A DNA stretch of 64,000 bases, taken from contig JAQWAU010000002.1 in the NCBI GenBank assembly GCA_028707535.1, forward strand, positions 1 to 64,000, in the 5' to 3' direction. A model generated the notes under the pieces. The model saw only the letters and a list, made by a program, of their open reading frames with translations. It did not search any database and was not told where the DNA came from. Source of the stretch: Heliobacteriaceae bacterium. Its GTDB lineage: Bacteria; Bacillota; Desulfitobacteriia; Heliobacteriales; Heliobacteriaceae. Each line of letters begins with the position of its first letter. Positions within the stretch are counted from its first letter, which is position 1. The translations under genes were made by a program, and so were the position numbers. This document shows positions 47,358 through 57,322 of the stretch, piece by piece.

Positions 47358-49252
47358 TCGGACGCCTGCTTGGTAACCGGTACCAGCTGACAGAACGCTT
47401 GGGTGGCGGTGGTACTGCCGAGGTATACAAAGCTTGGGATAAAATCTTACAAAGGGCGGTTACCGTAAAAATTTTACGTAAAAGCTTGACCGCCGATGCG
47501 GAATTTGTCCGGCGGTTCCGGCGGGAGGCGCAAGCCATCGCCTCTTTGTCCCACCCCAATATTGTGAATGTGTATGATGTCGGTCAGGAAGACGAAACCG
47601 ATTATATTGTGATGGAGTTTATTGACGGCCCGACCCTCAAAGAGGTGATCCGGAGCAGAGCGCCATTATCCGCGGAAGAAACCGTAGAACTGGCCAAGCA
47701 AATCTGTGATGCGTTGGAGCATGCCCACCAAAACGGGATTATTCACCGGGACATTAAACCACACAACATCTTGCTTACCCGCACCGGACGGGTAAAGGTC
47801 GCCGATTTCGGCATTGCCCGGTCGGTTACCCAGAGCACCATGACCTTGGACCGTTCGATTGTCGGTTCGGTACATTATTTATCACCGGAACAGGCCCGGG
47901 GGGTGCCGGTTGACGAGAAATCCGATATTTACGCCCTCGGGGTGGTGATGTATGAACTGTTAAGCGGCCAGGTTCCCTTTCAAGGGGATACGCCGATTGC
48001 GGTGGCTTTGCAGCAAATTCAACAGGAGCCTCCCGGGTTTGCGGGGACCGGCGGCCGGGTGCCGGCGGCCTTGGAAGAAGTGGTACTGCGGGCGATGGAA
48101 AAGGATCCCGGGCGCCGGTATCTGAATGCCAGAGCCTTAAAAGAGGACTTGGAAAACGTTTTTTCCGGCCGGATTGTCGGCCGGCTGCCCTTAACCTGGG
48201 ATGATAGTCCGACAGTCCGGATCGAAGGGGAACTGCCGCTTTTGGAAAACCCCGGAGACCGGCAGGGAGTCGGGCCGTTCCCGGCGGATCACCCCGGCGC
48301 GCCGGGGCCGGGAAGGCGGATTAAAAACAAAAAGGTGCTCTGGTTTGCCGTTTTTGCCGGTGTGGCTTTAATCTGCTTGGGGCTTGTGTACGCTTGGCAA
48401 AGCTACATGAATGTTCCGGAAGTATTGTTGCCGAATGTGGTCGGCAAGCATTATATTGAAGCCACGAATATCCTACAGCGGGCAAACGTAAGTTTTCAGG
48501 TGAATACCGCCTATGATCCGAATGTTGCCAAAGATATCGTGATTGCCCAAGAACCGGAAGGGGACCGGTGGATCAAGCAAACCCGGGAAGTTATATTAAC
48601 CGTCAGTTTGGGACCGAAACTGACCCGGGTGCCGGATGTCCAGCGGAAGCCTCAACGGGATGCCGAACTAATTCTGCGGGATGCGGATTTTAAGCCTGAA
48701 ATCCAAATGGAGCCGAATGATAAAGTACCGGCAGGAACGGTGATTTCGCAAAATCCGCAGCCGAACAGTGAACAAGCTGCCGGGAGCACGGTTTATCTCC
48801 AAGTAAGCAATGGCCCAAATGTGAAAACAATCATGCCTCCTCTGGTCGGCTTAAAGGTTCAGGAGGGTCAGGCCCAATTGGCCTCCTTAGATGTGAATGT
48901 GCAATTATTGGCTCAGGAAGATGCCGGTCATCCGGCGGGAACAATTATTTCCCAGGATCCCGCCCCGAAGACACCGCTTGAGCCGGGTATGCAGGTTAAG
49001 CTGGTTTACAGTGCCGGAGCCGTGCAGCCGGTACCGGTGATGAAGACAACGGTGGTTAGTGTCCCGGTTTCCAATGACGGCAAGGAACATACTGTCCGCA
49101 TTGTGTTACAGGATAGCCGGGGTAAACAGGAAGTTTACAGCGGGAAACACCGGGGTGGGGATACGGTGACCCGGGAAGTTTCCTATACCGGGAAAGGTTC
49201 CATAAAGGCTTATGTAGATGGTGCTCAGGTATTAGACCGGGAGTTGGGATAA
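47354..49252 (+). CDS. prkC: PASTA-domain Ser/Thr protein kinase (PrkC-type)
   Basis: Kinase motifs HRDIKPHNILL and DFGIARS, one TM, about three PASTA repeats and an extra C-terminal region. Confidence 0.95.
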   Translation: MIGRLLGNRYQLTERLGGGGTAEVYKAWDKILQRAVTVKILRKSLTADAEFVRRFRREAQAIASLSHPNIVNVYDVGQEDETDYIVMEFIDGPTLKEVIRSRAPLSAEETVELAKQICDALEHAHQNGIIHRDIKPHNILLTRTGRVKVADFGIARSVTQSTMTLDRSIVGSVHYLSPEQARGVPVDEKSDIYALGVVMYELLSGQVPFQGDTPIAVALQQIQQEPPGFAGTGGRVPAALEEVVLRAMEKDPGRRYLNARALKEDLENVFSGRIVGRLPLTWDDSPTVRIEGELPLLENPGDRQGVGPFPADHPGAPGPGRRIKNKKVLWFAVFAGVALICLGLVYAWQSYMNVPEVLLPNVVGKHYIEATNILQRANVSFQVNTAYDPNVAKDIVIAQEPEGDRWIKQTREVILTVSLGPKLTRVPDVQRKPQRDAELILRDADFKPEIQMEPNDKVPAGTVISQNPQPNSEQAAGSTVYLQVSNGPNVKTIMPPLVGLKVQEGQAQLASLDVNVQLLAQEDAGHPAGTIISQDPAPKTPLEPGMQVKLVYSAGAVQPVPVMKTTVVSVPVSNDGKEHTVRIVLQDSRGKQEVYSGKHRGGDTVTREVSYTGKGSIKAYVDGAQVLDRELG

Positions 49253-49280
49253 TGAAAACACTGGTTACCGGAGGTAAGGC

Positions 49281-50201
49281 GTGAAAGGCCGGGAAATCGA
49301 AGGAACAATCTTAAAAGGCTATAGCGGTTTTTATTACGTGTTTGCGCAAGGAGAAGTGTACACTTGTTCCCTACGGGGAAAATATCGCCTTAAAGAACAT
49401 AACCGGGTTTTTTTGCCGGGAGACCAGGTATTGATCAGCATCCTGCCGAACGGGCAAGGGGTAATCGAGGCCGTAAATTCCCGCCGGACGGAGTTGTTAC
49501 GGCCCCCGGTTGCCAATGTGGACCAGGCCTTGTTGATTTTCGCCCTGCTCAGCCCCCTGCCTGATTTTTTGTTGCTTGACCGGTTGTTGGTTATGGCGTT
49601 ACATGCGGAAATTAAGCCGGTAATTGTTTGGACCAAAGCAGATCTGGTCGCTCCGGCGGTGGTTGCCGTTGCCCAAGCCGGTTATGAAAAAACAGGCTTC
49701 GAGCAGGTGGTGGTATCGGCGGTTACGGGTCAGGGTGTCGGGCGGATTGCCGGGCTGCTGCGGGGTTGGATTACCGTATTGGCCGGGCCGTCCGGGGCCG
49801 GCAAATCCACCTTGTTGAATGTGGTTTTCCCCGGGCTGGCCCTTAAAACCGGAACATTAAACCCAAAAATCGGCCGGGGCCGGCATACCACCCGACATGT
49901 GGAGTTGCTGGCGGCCGGTGGTGGGGCCTTAGTCGCCGATACTCCCGGGTTTTCTAACTTGTTTTTGCCGCCAATTGCCCCGGCCCAACTGGCTAATTAT
50001 TTTCCCGAGCTGGCCCCGTTTTTGGGCCGGTGCCGGTTTAAATCATGCCGGCATGATGCCGAACCTGATTGCCGGGTCAAAGCTGCCATGGCCGCCGGTT
50101 TAATTCCGGAACAGCGGTACAAACATTATGTGCTGTTTCTGCGGGAACTGGTTGCCCGGGAGAATCGTCCGGGGCCGAAAGGAAGAAAAGGTAATGATTA
50201 A
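49281..50201 (+). CDS. rsgA: Small ribosomal subunit biogenesis GTPase RsgA
   Basis: Circularly permuted GTPase: WTKADL, AGPSGAGKSTLLN, DTPGFSNL; zinc CRFKSCRHDAEPDC. Confidence 0.96.
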   Translation: MKGREIEGTILKGYSGFYYVFAQGEVYTCSLRGKYRLKEHNRVFLPGDQVLISILPNGQGVIEAVNSRRTELLRPPVANVDQALLIFALLSPLPDFLLLDRLLVMALHAEIKPVIVWTKADLVAPAVVAVAQAGYEKTGFEQVVVSAVTGQGVGRIAGLLRGWITVLAGPSGAGKSTLLNVVFPGLALKTGTLNPKIGRGRHTTRHVELLAAGGGALVADTPGFSNLFLPPIAPAQLANYFPELAPFLGRCRFKSCRHDAEPDCRVKAAMAAGLIPEQRYKHYVLFLRELVARENRPGPKGRKGND

Positions 50202-50850
50202 GATTGCCCCATCGATTTTGGCGGCCGATTTTTCGTGCTTGGGCCGGCAAGTCGCTGCGGTGGAAGCCGGTGGTGCGGCTTACTTGCATATTGATGTGAT
50301 GGACGGGCATTTTGTTCCCAATATTACCGTGGGTCCTTTGGTGTTAAGGGCTTTGCGGCAAAAAAGCCGCCTCGTTTTTGACACTCATTTGATGATTACT
50401 GAACCTGACCGGTATGTAGCGGATTTTGCCGAAGCCGGCGCCGACCTGATTACGGTGCACCAGGAGGCTTGTCTGCACTTGCACCGCACGGTCACCAGGA
50501 TTAAGGAAATGGGGGTGAAAGCCGGGGCGGCAATCAACCCGGGAACCCCGTGGCGAACTTTGGAATGTGTTTTGCCTTTACTGGACTTGGTTCTGGTGAT
50601 GACGGTAAACCCCGGGTTTGGGGGGCAGCAGTTTATTCCTTTAACCATCGCTAAAATTAAAGCGTTGGCTGATTTCCGGCAGCAGCAGGGTTTGGCTTAT
50701 GAGATCGAAGTGGATGGGGGGATCAACCGCCAGACCGCCCCTTTAGTTGTTGCCGCCGGAGCAGGTGTATTGGTGGCCGGTTCGGCGGTTTTTGGCGCGG
50801 CGGATATCACCGGTGAAGTGGCTTATTTACGCCGGTTAAGTCCCGATTGA
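50194..50850 (+). CDS. rpe: Ribulose-phosphate 3-epimerase
   Basis: IAPSILAADFSCLG, HIDVMDGHFVPNITVGP, MTVNPGFGGQQFI; ATG 50194. Confidence 0.97.
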   Translation: MIKIAPSILAADFSCLGRQVAAVEAGGAAYLHIDVMDGHFVPNITVGPLVLRALRQKSRLVFDTHLMITEPDRYVADFAEAGADLITVHQEACLHLHRTVTRIKEMGVKAGAAINPGTPWRTLECVLPLLDLVLVMTVNPGFGGQQFIPLTIAKIKALADFRQQQGLAYEIEVDGGINRQTAPLVVAAGAGVLVAGSAVFGAADITGEVAYLRRLSPD

Positions 50851-50876
50851 CAAAAGTCAATTTAAAATGCTAAACT
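50847..50876 (+). promoter_or_regulatory. Candidate sigma-A promoter for the FMN riboswitch/rib operon
   Basis: TTGACA-18 nt-TAAACT, overlapping the rpe stop codon. Confidence 0.65.
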
Positions 50877-50898
50877 AAACACGTAAATATGGTTGGTT

Positions 50899-51012
50899 TC
50901 CTTCGGGGTTGGGTGGAATTCCCTACTGGCGGTATAGCCCGCGAGCCCGGTTTTATGGGCAGATCCGGTGTAAACCCGGAGCCTACAGTGAGAGTCTGGA
51001 TGGGAGAAGGAA
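50899..51012 (+). ncRNA. FMN riboswitch (RFN element)
   Basis: CCTTCGGGGTTGGGTGGAATTCCCTACTGGCGGTATAGCCCGCGAGCCC...GATCCGGTGTAAACCCGGAGCC...AGTCTGGATGGGAGAAGG. Confidence 0.97.
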
Positions 51013-51097
51013 ACAGTTCCGGCCGTTTTTGGTCTGGTTTTGCCGTTCGCATTACCCGGCTGTTATTGCCGTTGTCTGTTTTTGGCCTTTTCTTTTG

Positions 51098-51127
51098 ACC
51101 CCGGGGAATTATCCTGCGGGGTTTTTG
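51098..51127 (+). terminator. Probable riboswitch terminator before ribD
   Basis: ACCCCG...CGGGGTTTTT. Confidence 0.75.
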
Positions 51128-51164
51128 TATTACATTCAAATGGGTAAAACAAGGGTTGAAGTAG

Positions 51165-52280
51165 ATGAATGACACCGATTATATGGCCCGGGCCCTGGCT
51201 TTGGCCGCCAGGGGTAAAGGGCAAACAAGCCCCAACCCGGTGGTTGGCTGTGTGATTACCAATGGGGGCCAAATTGTCGGGGAAGGTTATCATCAGCGGG
51301 CCGGTACTCCACATGCGGAAGTACATGCGATTAAACAGGCCGGGGAGAGGGCCCGGGGGGGCACCCTCTATGTTACTTTGGAACCGTGTGCCCACCGGGG
51401 CCGGACGCCGCCTTGTGTGGAGCTGATTATTGCGGCCGGGATCAAGAATGTGGTTGCGGCGGTAGCAGATCCGAACCCTTTAGTTAGGGGACAAGGGTTT
51501 ACTAGATTGCAAAAGGCCGGGATTGAGGTTAAGACCGGGGTACTGGCAACGGCAGCTACGGAAATCAACCAGCCCTTTTTTACCTGGGTTGTCCACCGGC
51601 GGCCTTGGGTGTTGCTTAAATGGGCAATGACCTTGGATGGTAAAATCGCGACGGCTACCGGGGACAGCCGTTGGGTCAGCGGCCCGGTATCCCGGAACCA
51701 AGTGCACCGGTGGCGCCATGAGTTTGACGGGATCTTGGTGGGGATTGGTACCGTTTTAGCTGATGATCCGCGGTTAACTACCCGCCTGGATGGTGAAAAT
51801 GGGTGCAATCCGGTTCGGGTGGTTGTCGATACGACGGCTAGGTTGCCGTTGACAGCGCAAGTTTTGACCCCGGAAGCCCCGACGGTGGTGGCTGTGGGCG
51901 AACAAGCCCCGGCGGACCGGTTGGCGGCTTTGGCGGCCAAAGGGGCCCAGGTGGTCCGGTGTCCGGTGAATTCGGCCGGGCAGGTGGAGATCGGTTTTCT
52001 GCTCCGGCAGTTGGCCCGGGACGGGCTCACTTCCCTGTTGGTCGAAGGGGGGGCCCGGGTGCATGCTTCCTTTTTGCAAGGGGGATGGGCGGACCGGGCG
52101 GCGGTTTTTATCGCCCCAAAGATTGCCGGTGGCGCCGGAGCTCCCGGGCCGGTCGGTGGGGTGGGGGTGGCCAGGATGCAAGAGGCCTGGCAACTCCGGA
52201 AGTGTTCCTTGACCCCCAGTGGCGAAGACTGGTTGCTGGAAGGGGTGTTACAGGAGGTGAACCCGTGTTTACCGGAATAA
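51165..52280 (+). CDS. ribD: Bifunctional riboflavin deaminase/reductase
   Basis: TSPNPVVGCVI, TPHAEVHAI, TLEPCAHRGRTPPCVE, KWAMTLDGKIATATGDSRWVSG. Confidence 0.97.
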   Translation: MNDTDYMARALALAARGKGQTSPNPVVGCVITNGGQIVGEGYHQRAGTPHAEVHAIKQAGERARGGTLYVTLEPCAHRGRTPPCVELIIAAGIKNVVAAVADPNPLVRGQGFTRLQKAGIEVKTGVLATAATEINQPFFTWVVHRRPWVLLKWAMTLDGKIATATGDSRWVSGPVSRNQVHRWRHEFDGILVGIGTVLADDPRLTTRLDGENGCNPVRVVVDTTARLPLTAQVLTPEAPTVVAVGEQAPADRLAALAAKGAQVVRCPVNSAGQVEIGFLLRQLARDGLTSLLVEGGARVHASFLQGGWADRAAVFIAPKIAGGAGAPGPVGGVGVARMQEAWQLRKCSLTPSGEDWLLEGVLQEVNPCLPE

Positions 52281-52954
52281 TCGAAGAAATGGGAACGGTA
52301 AAACAGGTGCAACGTGGCTCCCGGTCCGCCAAACTAACGGTGCAGGCCCGGCAGGTGCTTGATGACGTTAAGCTTGGTGATTCCATCGCCGTCAACGGTG
52401 TCTGCTTAACGGTAGTCGCTTTTGACCCTTCCGGATTTACGGCGGACGTGATGGCGGAAACCCTCGACCATACCGTTTTGGCCGATTTGCGGCCAGGCAG
52501 CCGCGTTAACTTAGAGCGGGCCTTGCGGGTGGGTGACCGGCTTGGTGGTCATATTGTTTCCGGGCACGTGGACGAAGTCGGGCTGATTAAGGGACAGAGC
52601 CGGGTAGATATTGCGGTAGTAACGGAGATCACCTGCTCTCCCCGGTTGCGGCGTTACGTGGTACCCAAGGGATCGATTGCCATTGACGGAATCAGCTTGA
52701 CGGTAGCGGCAGTGACGAATGAAGGTTTTACCATTTCGTTGATTCCCCATACGGCGGGGTTAACTACTTTGGGGGTAAAAAAAAGCGGGGACCGGGTAAA
52801 TCTGGAGGCGGATATCCTAGGTAAGTATGTAGAACGGTTGCTAACCGGGTTGCCGGCCCCGGCCGAAAATCCGGCAACGAATTTACCTACTGGTCAAACG
52901 AGTGCTGGTGTAACCAGGTTGACTCGCGGATTCTTGTTGGAAAATGGATTTTAG
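52265..52954 (+). CDS. ribE: Riboflavin synthase alpha subunit
   Basis: FTGIIEEMGTV, SIAVNGVCLTV, GHIVSGHVDEVG, SIAIDGISLTV; GTG 52265 within the larger track ORF. Confidence 0.96.
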   Translation: MFTGIIEEMGTVKQVQRGSRSAKLTVQARQVLDDVKLGDSIAVNGVCLTVVAFDPSGFTADVMAETLDHTVLADLRPGSRVNLERALRVGDRLGGHIVSGHVDEVGLIKGQSRVDIAVVTEITCSPRLRRYVVPKGSIAIDGISLTVAAVTNEGFTISLIPHTAGLTTLGVKKSGDRVNLEADILGKYVERLLTGLPAPAENPATNLPTGQTSAGVTRLTRGFLLENGF

Positions 52955-52966
52955 GAGGGAGCAGTT

Positions 52967-54163
52967 TTGACTTTTCACAAGATTGAAGAAGCCATTGAAG
53001 ACATCCGCGCAGGAAAAATGATCATTGTGGTTGATGACGCGGACCGGGAAAACGAGGGTGATTTGCTGATGGCGGCCGAAATGGCAACCCCGGAGGCAAT
53101 CAATTTTATGGCTTCATACGGCAAAGGCTTGATTTGTATGCCCTTAATCGGCGAACGGTTGGATGCCTTGGAGTTGCCGGCGATGGTTCCTAAGAATTCC
53201 GACCGGCTGCAAACGGCTTTTACCGTTTCGGTTGATGCTGCTGCCTGTACTACAGGCATTTCGGCTTATGAGCGTTGTCTGACGGTTAAAATTTTGCTGG
53301 ATCCGGCTACTCGCCCAACCGATTTACGCAAACCAGGTCACGTTTTTCCTTTGCGGTACCGGGAAGGCGGTGTGCTGGTCCGGGCCGGCCATACGGAAGC
53401 TGCGGTAGACTTGGCCCGCTTGGCGGGATGCTATCCGGCAGGAGTGATCTGTGAAGTTATGGCTGATGACGGCAGAATGGCTCGGGTACCCCAATTGATT
53501 CCTTTTGCCGGAAAGCATGGTTTAAAGATCATTACCATTGCCGACTTGATTAGTTACCGGCGCCGGACGGAAAAATTGGTCCGGCGGGTGGAAACGGTCA
53601 ACCTGCCTACCCGGTATGGTGACTTTGTTGGGGTAGCTTATGAAAGCCTGCTGGATGGTGAGTGCCATCTGGCAATTGTTAAGGGCGATATTTCCGATGC
53701 TAACGAACCGGTCTTAGTGCGGGTGCATTCGGAGTGTTTGACCGGGGATGTTTTTGGCTCCCGGCGGTGTGATTGTGGGGAGCAGATTGCCTATGCCTTG
53801 CAAAAAATCGAAGAAGAAGGCCGGGGGCTCGTGCTTTACATGCGGCAAGAAGGCCGGGGAATTGGTTTGCTCAATAAAATCCGGGCCTACAAACTGCAAG
53901 ACCAGGGGGCCGATACGGTGCAGGCCAATGAAATGCTGGGTTTTCCTCCGGATTTGCGGGATTACGGTACGGGTGCGCAGATTTTGGCTGACTTGGGGGT
54001 TAGAAAGATCCGGTTAATGACCAATAACCCCAGGAAAATCAAAGGGTTGGAAGGACATGGTCTTCAGGTGGTCGAGCGGGTGCCGATTGTGATCGATATC
54101 CGGCCCCAAAACGAACGTTATCTGCGGACCAAAGAAGAAAAGCTGGGTCATTGGCTATCATAG
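52967..54163 (+). CDS. ribBA: Bifunctional DHBP synthase/GTP cyclohydrolase II
   Basis: [48 protein letters not shown]. Confidence 0.97.
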   Translation: MTFHKIEEAIEDIRAGKMIIVVDDADRENEGDLLMAAEMATPEAINFMASYGKGLICMPLIGERLDALELPAMVPKNSDRLQTAFTVSVDAAACTTGISAYERCLTVKILLDPATRPTDLRKPGHVFPLRYREGGVLVRAGHTEAAVDLARLAGCYPAGVICEVMADDGRMARVPQLIPFAGKHGLKIITIADLISYRRRTEKLVRRVETVNLPTRYGDFVGVAYESLLDGECHLAIVKGDISDANEPVLVRVHSECLTGDVFGSRRCDCGEQIAYALQKIEEEGRGLVLYMRQEGRGIGLLNKIRAYKLQDQGADTVQANEMLGFPPDLRDYGTGAQILADLGVRKIRLMTNNPRKIKGLEGHGLQVVERVPIVIDIRPQNERYLRTKEEKLGHWLS

Positions 54164-54174
54164 GAGGAGATAAG

Positions 54175-54648
54175 ATGAATCAGCCTAAGGTTTTTGAAGG
54201 CAATCTCTTAGGGCAAGGGTTAAAGCTTGCCTTGGTGGTTGGCCGGTTTAACGAGTTTATTGGCAACAAACTTTTATCGGGAGCAATTGATGCCCTATAT
54301 CGCCACGGGGTGGATCAGGCAGCCATTGATGTGGTCTGGGTTCCCGGTGCTTTTGAAATTCCTTTGGTGGCCAAAAAGATGACGGCTAAGGGTTACGATG
54401 CCGTAGTCTGTCTGGGCGCGGTTATTCGCGGGGGTACCCCCCACTTTGATTATGTTTGCAGCGAAGTTGCCAAAGGGGTTGCCCAGGTGGGTCTTCAGTC
54501 CGGGGTACCGACCATCTTTGGCGTAATCACCGCTGATACGATTGAACAAGCCATTGAGCGGGCCGGGACAAAAGCCGGCAATAAAGGCTGGGATGCAGCA
54601 GTAGCCGCTATAGAGATGGCCAACTTAATGCGCAGCCTGGAAGGATGA
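54175..54648 (+). CDS. ribH: 6,7-dimethyl-8-ribityllumazine synthase
   Basis: [41 protein letters not shown] 54175. Confidence 0.97.
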   Translation: MNQPKVFEGNLLGQGLKLALVVGRFNEFIGNKLLSGAIDALYRHGVDQAAIDVVWVPGAFEIPLVAKKMTAKGYDAVVCLGAVIRGGTPHFDYVCSEVAKGVAQVGLQSGVPTIFGVITADTIEQAIERAGTKAGNKGWDAAVAAIEMANLMRSLEG

Positions 54649-54668
54649 GCCGGCTAACGCGAAAAATA

Positions 54669-54705
54669 AAAAGCCCTTCGACTGTTTAGCCGAAGGGCTT
54701 TTTCC
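54669..54705. terminator. Bidirectional terminator between ribH and rpmB
   Basis: AAAAAGCCCTTCG...CGAAGGGCTTTTT. Confidence 0.9.
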
Positions 54706-54896
54706 TAAACGGAGCGTTGCACTTTGCCGGAACGGAGGCAGCGGGTACACACGTTCAGCCGGGTTGGCGTCCCATTGACGACAGCGCGGACACGCTGCAA
54801 GTTGGGCGACCAGGTCCGTTTGGTTCGGATATGTGAATGGCTGACTTGCATCCCAGTTTGTACCCCTTTACCGCAAATGGCACATTTTTTAGCCAT
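54705..54896 (-). CDS. rpmB: 50S ribosomal protein L28
   Basis: [34 protein letters not shown]; internal start of the track ORF. Confidence 0.96.
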   Translation of the reverse strand: MAKKCAICGKGVQTGMQVSHSHIRTKRTWSPNLQRVRAVVNGTPTRLNVCTRCLRSGKVQRSV

Positions 54897-55069
54897 AGTT
54901 CCACCTCCTCGCGGATCCCCAAGCAATCACTTCTTTAGCTTAACAGATCGCCATTTCTTTCGCAAGCCGGAAAATACGGAAACCTGGTTACAATAGATAG
55001 TGGGAAAAAGGAATTATGGCGGGGACTGCCGAATTAAATATCCGGGAAAGGGCAGAAGGAGTTGTTGCC

Positions 55070-55282
55070 ATGGGCCGGATAATCACAGAAGAAATGTCCT
55101 TATTGGAACTGTTCCGGAGATATCCTGGGGCGAAGGCTATTCTGGCCCGTCATGGGATGGGTTGTTTGGGATGTATGGGGTCGGCAACAGAAAACATTGA
55201 AGGGGCCGCCCGGATGCATGGGGTCGAAATGGCCGTTCTTCTGGCAGAACTACGGAAGTTGGAAGCGGATGGACCCGATTAA
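55070..55282 (+). CDS. DUF1858 domain protein
   Basis: ITEEMSLLELFRRYPGAKAILARHGMGCLGC motif. Confidence 0.85.
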   Translation: MGRIITEEMSLLELFRRYPGAKAILARHGMGCLGCMGSATENIEGAARMHGVEMAVLLAELRKLEADGPD

Positions 55283-55348
55283 TCGGGTCCATTTTCCGTG
55301 AGAAAAGCAGATAAAAAGGGAACATTTCCATTTGGGGAGGTTGCAGGA

Positions 55349-55705
55349 ATGACCTTAATCGATACGTCCGGTATGGGACGGGTTTCCGTTGCTGATGATG
55401 TTATCGCCGGAGTGGTTAGTCAAGCGGTTGTCGAATGTTACGGATTGGTAGCAATGGCCTCAAAGCGGCTCTTGGGAGGAATTAGTGCTAAATTGGGGGA
55501 AGGCCAGGCCCGGGGTATCTATATTGTTCGCCATGATGACGGGACCATCACTTTGGATTTACATGTCGTTGTGGCGTACGGAGTGCGGATTCCGGAAGTT
55601 GCCCGGACGGCAATGGAAAGAGCAAAAATTGCGGTAGAGAATCAACTTGGTTTGACAGTGCGTGAGGTGAACATAAATGTCCACGGCATCAAGATTCCCG
55701 AATAG
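55349..55705 (+). CDS. Asp23/Gls24 family envelope stress protein (YloU-like)
   Basis: VADDVIAGVVSQAVVECYGLVAMASK, LDLHVVVAYGVRIPEVARTAMERAKIAVENQLGLTVREVNINVHGI. Confidence 0.92.
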   Translation: MTLIDTSGMGRVSVADDVIAGVVSQAVVECYGLVAMASKRLLGGISAKLGEGQARGIYIVRHDDGTITLDLHVVVAYGVRIPEVARTAMERAKIAVENQLGLTVREVNINVHGIKIPE

Positions 55706-57305
55706 GTCTCACGGTTTAAACGGCGAGGAAATAGCCCGGCTTTTGCGGGGTGGGGCGGATTATCTTTACGAACGGCGGGAATTGGTTGATGCCATGAACG
55801 TTTTCCCGGTTCCTGATGGGGATACCGGTACAAATATGGCCTTGACTTTACAAGCTTGTACCAAAGCTTTGCCGGAGCAAGCAGAACCGGCCGGAAAAAT
55901 GGCAGCCCTAGCGGCTAAAGGCGCTTTGTTGGGGGCAAGGGGTAACTCGGGGGTCATCTTTTCCCAACTGTTTTGGGGGTGGGCGAAAGCCTTAGAGGGT
56001 CGACCGGTGGTTTCCGCCAGGGATTGGGCCCAAGCGATGGAAAAAGGGGTAGAGCTTGCTTATCAAGCGGTGATTAAGCCGGTAGAAGGGACAATTCTTA
56101 CGGTGGCCCGGGCAGCGGCGAAGGCAGCGACCAAAACCGCCACCCGCGCAAACAATTTGGAGGAAGTATTGGCGGCGGCGATTGACCAGGGACAACGGGC
56201 CCTGGCTATGACCCCTGATCTATTGCCTGCCTTAAAAGACGCTGGCGTTGTTGATGCCGGGGGGCAAGGTTATTTGTTTTTTTTAGAAGGATGTTTCCAG
56301 GTGCTCAAGGGTGGGGAAGCAATCCTGTCAACTCAGCCGGGTGAATTGACGGCCAGGCCGGCCGGGGTTGTCTTTGAGCACTGTGAGCCGGTTTATTATC
56401 CGTATTGTACGGAATTTGTCCTACGTGGCCGGCATGTGCCGGTTGAGGTCTTCCGGTATAGCCTGCAAGCGTTTGGCGACTGTTTGCTGGTGGTTGGTGA
56501 TGAAGAAGTCGTAAAGGTCCACATCCATACCGACCATCCGGGAAAGATTTTGGAAAAGGCTTTACCGTACGGCAGCTTGCACGAGATTCACATTTCCAAC
56601 ATGCAGGAACAGACAATCAGGCAAGGTGAAAAAAACAACCGGTCACAAGTGCCGGTCGCTTTTGTCACCGCTGCACCATCGGCAGGCTGGGGCCGGTTGT
56701 TTACCGAGCAAGGGGCCGTCCAAACCGTCATGGGTGGTGCGGCGCACAACCCTAGTGCCCAGGAATGGGTAAAGGCGATTGAGGCAACTGCCACTGATTT
56801 TACCATTTTGCTGCCCAACCACCCTAATTTGATTTTAGCTGCCCGGCAGGCGGCCCAAATTTGCGGCACCGAAAAAGTGGGTGTTGTGCCGAGCCGGCAT
56901 TTACCCGGCGGGTTGGCGGCGGCCTTGGCTTTTGATCCCCAAAAAACAGCCGCCGAAAACAAGGCGGCGATGGAAACCGCTGCCGGCCGGGTACATGCGG
57001 TTGAAATAACCCGGGCGGTTAGGGATGCCGTGGTTAATGGCCACCAGGTTAAATGCGGGGAAATCCTCGGTCTTGTAGACGACACGGTAGCGGCGCACGG
57101 TGTTGAGTTGGAAAGTGTTGTTCTGGAAGCGGTGGGTGGCCCGGGCCGGGAATGGGAGTTAATTACCGTGTTTACCGGGGAGGATCTGACGGCAGCGGTG
57201 GCGGAGCAGCTGAGCGAAGTGTTGGCGGCCGCCTATCCCCAGGCAGAGGTGGAAATTTTGCCTGCCGGGCAACCGTTGTACCCGTTGATTATTGGGTTGG
57301 AGTAA
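55677..57305 (+). CDS. fakA: DAK2-domain fatty acid kinase catalytic subunit-like (FakA/YloV)
   Basis: NVFPVPDGDTGTNMALTL, GARGNSGVIFSQLFWG. Confidence 0.93.
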   Translation: MSTASRFPNRSHGLNGEEIARLLRGGADYLYERRELVDAMNVFPVPDGDTGTNMALTLQACTKALPEQAEPAGKMAALAAKGALLGARGNSGVIFSQLFWGWAKALEGRPVVSARDWAQAMEKGVELAYQAVIKPVEGTILTVARAAAKAATKTATRANNLEEVLAAAIDQGQRALAMTPDLLPALKDAGVVDAGGQGYLFFLEGCFQVLKGGEAILSTQPGELTARPAGVVFEHCEPVYYPYCTEFVLRGRHVPVEVFRYSLQAFGDCLLVVGDEEVVKVHIHTDHPGKILEKALPYGSLHEIHISNMQEQTIRQGEKNNRSQVPVAFVTAAPSAGWGRLFTEQGAVQTVMGGAAHNPSAQEWVKAIEATATDFTILLPNHPNLILAARQAAQICGTEKVGVVPSRHLPGGLAAALAFDPQKTAAENKAAMETAAGRVHAVEITRAVRDAVVNGHQVKCGEILGLVDDTVAAHGVELESVVLEAVGGPGREWELITVFTGEDLTAAVAEQLSEVLAAAYPQAEVEILPAGQPLYPLIIGLE

Positions 57306-57322
57306 AGGCAGGTGAGCCGGTA

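Noticed and set aside
50889-51172. Two short ORFs across the FMN riboswitch
   Set aside because: Entirely explained by the RFN aptamer and terminator.
51368-52312. 314-aa minus-strand ORF opposite ribD
   Set aside because: Antisense to a well-supported RibD; Pro/Ser/Thr/Arg-rich translation with no family pattern, typical of shadow ORFs in GC-biased codons.
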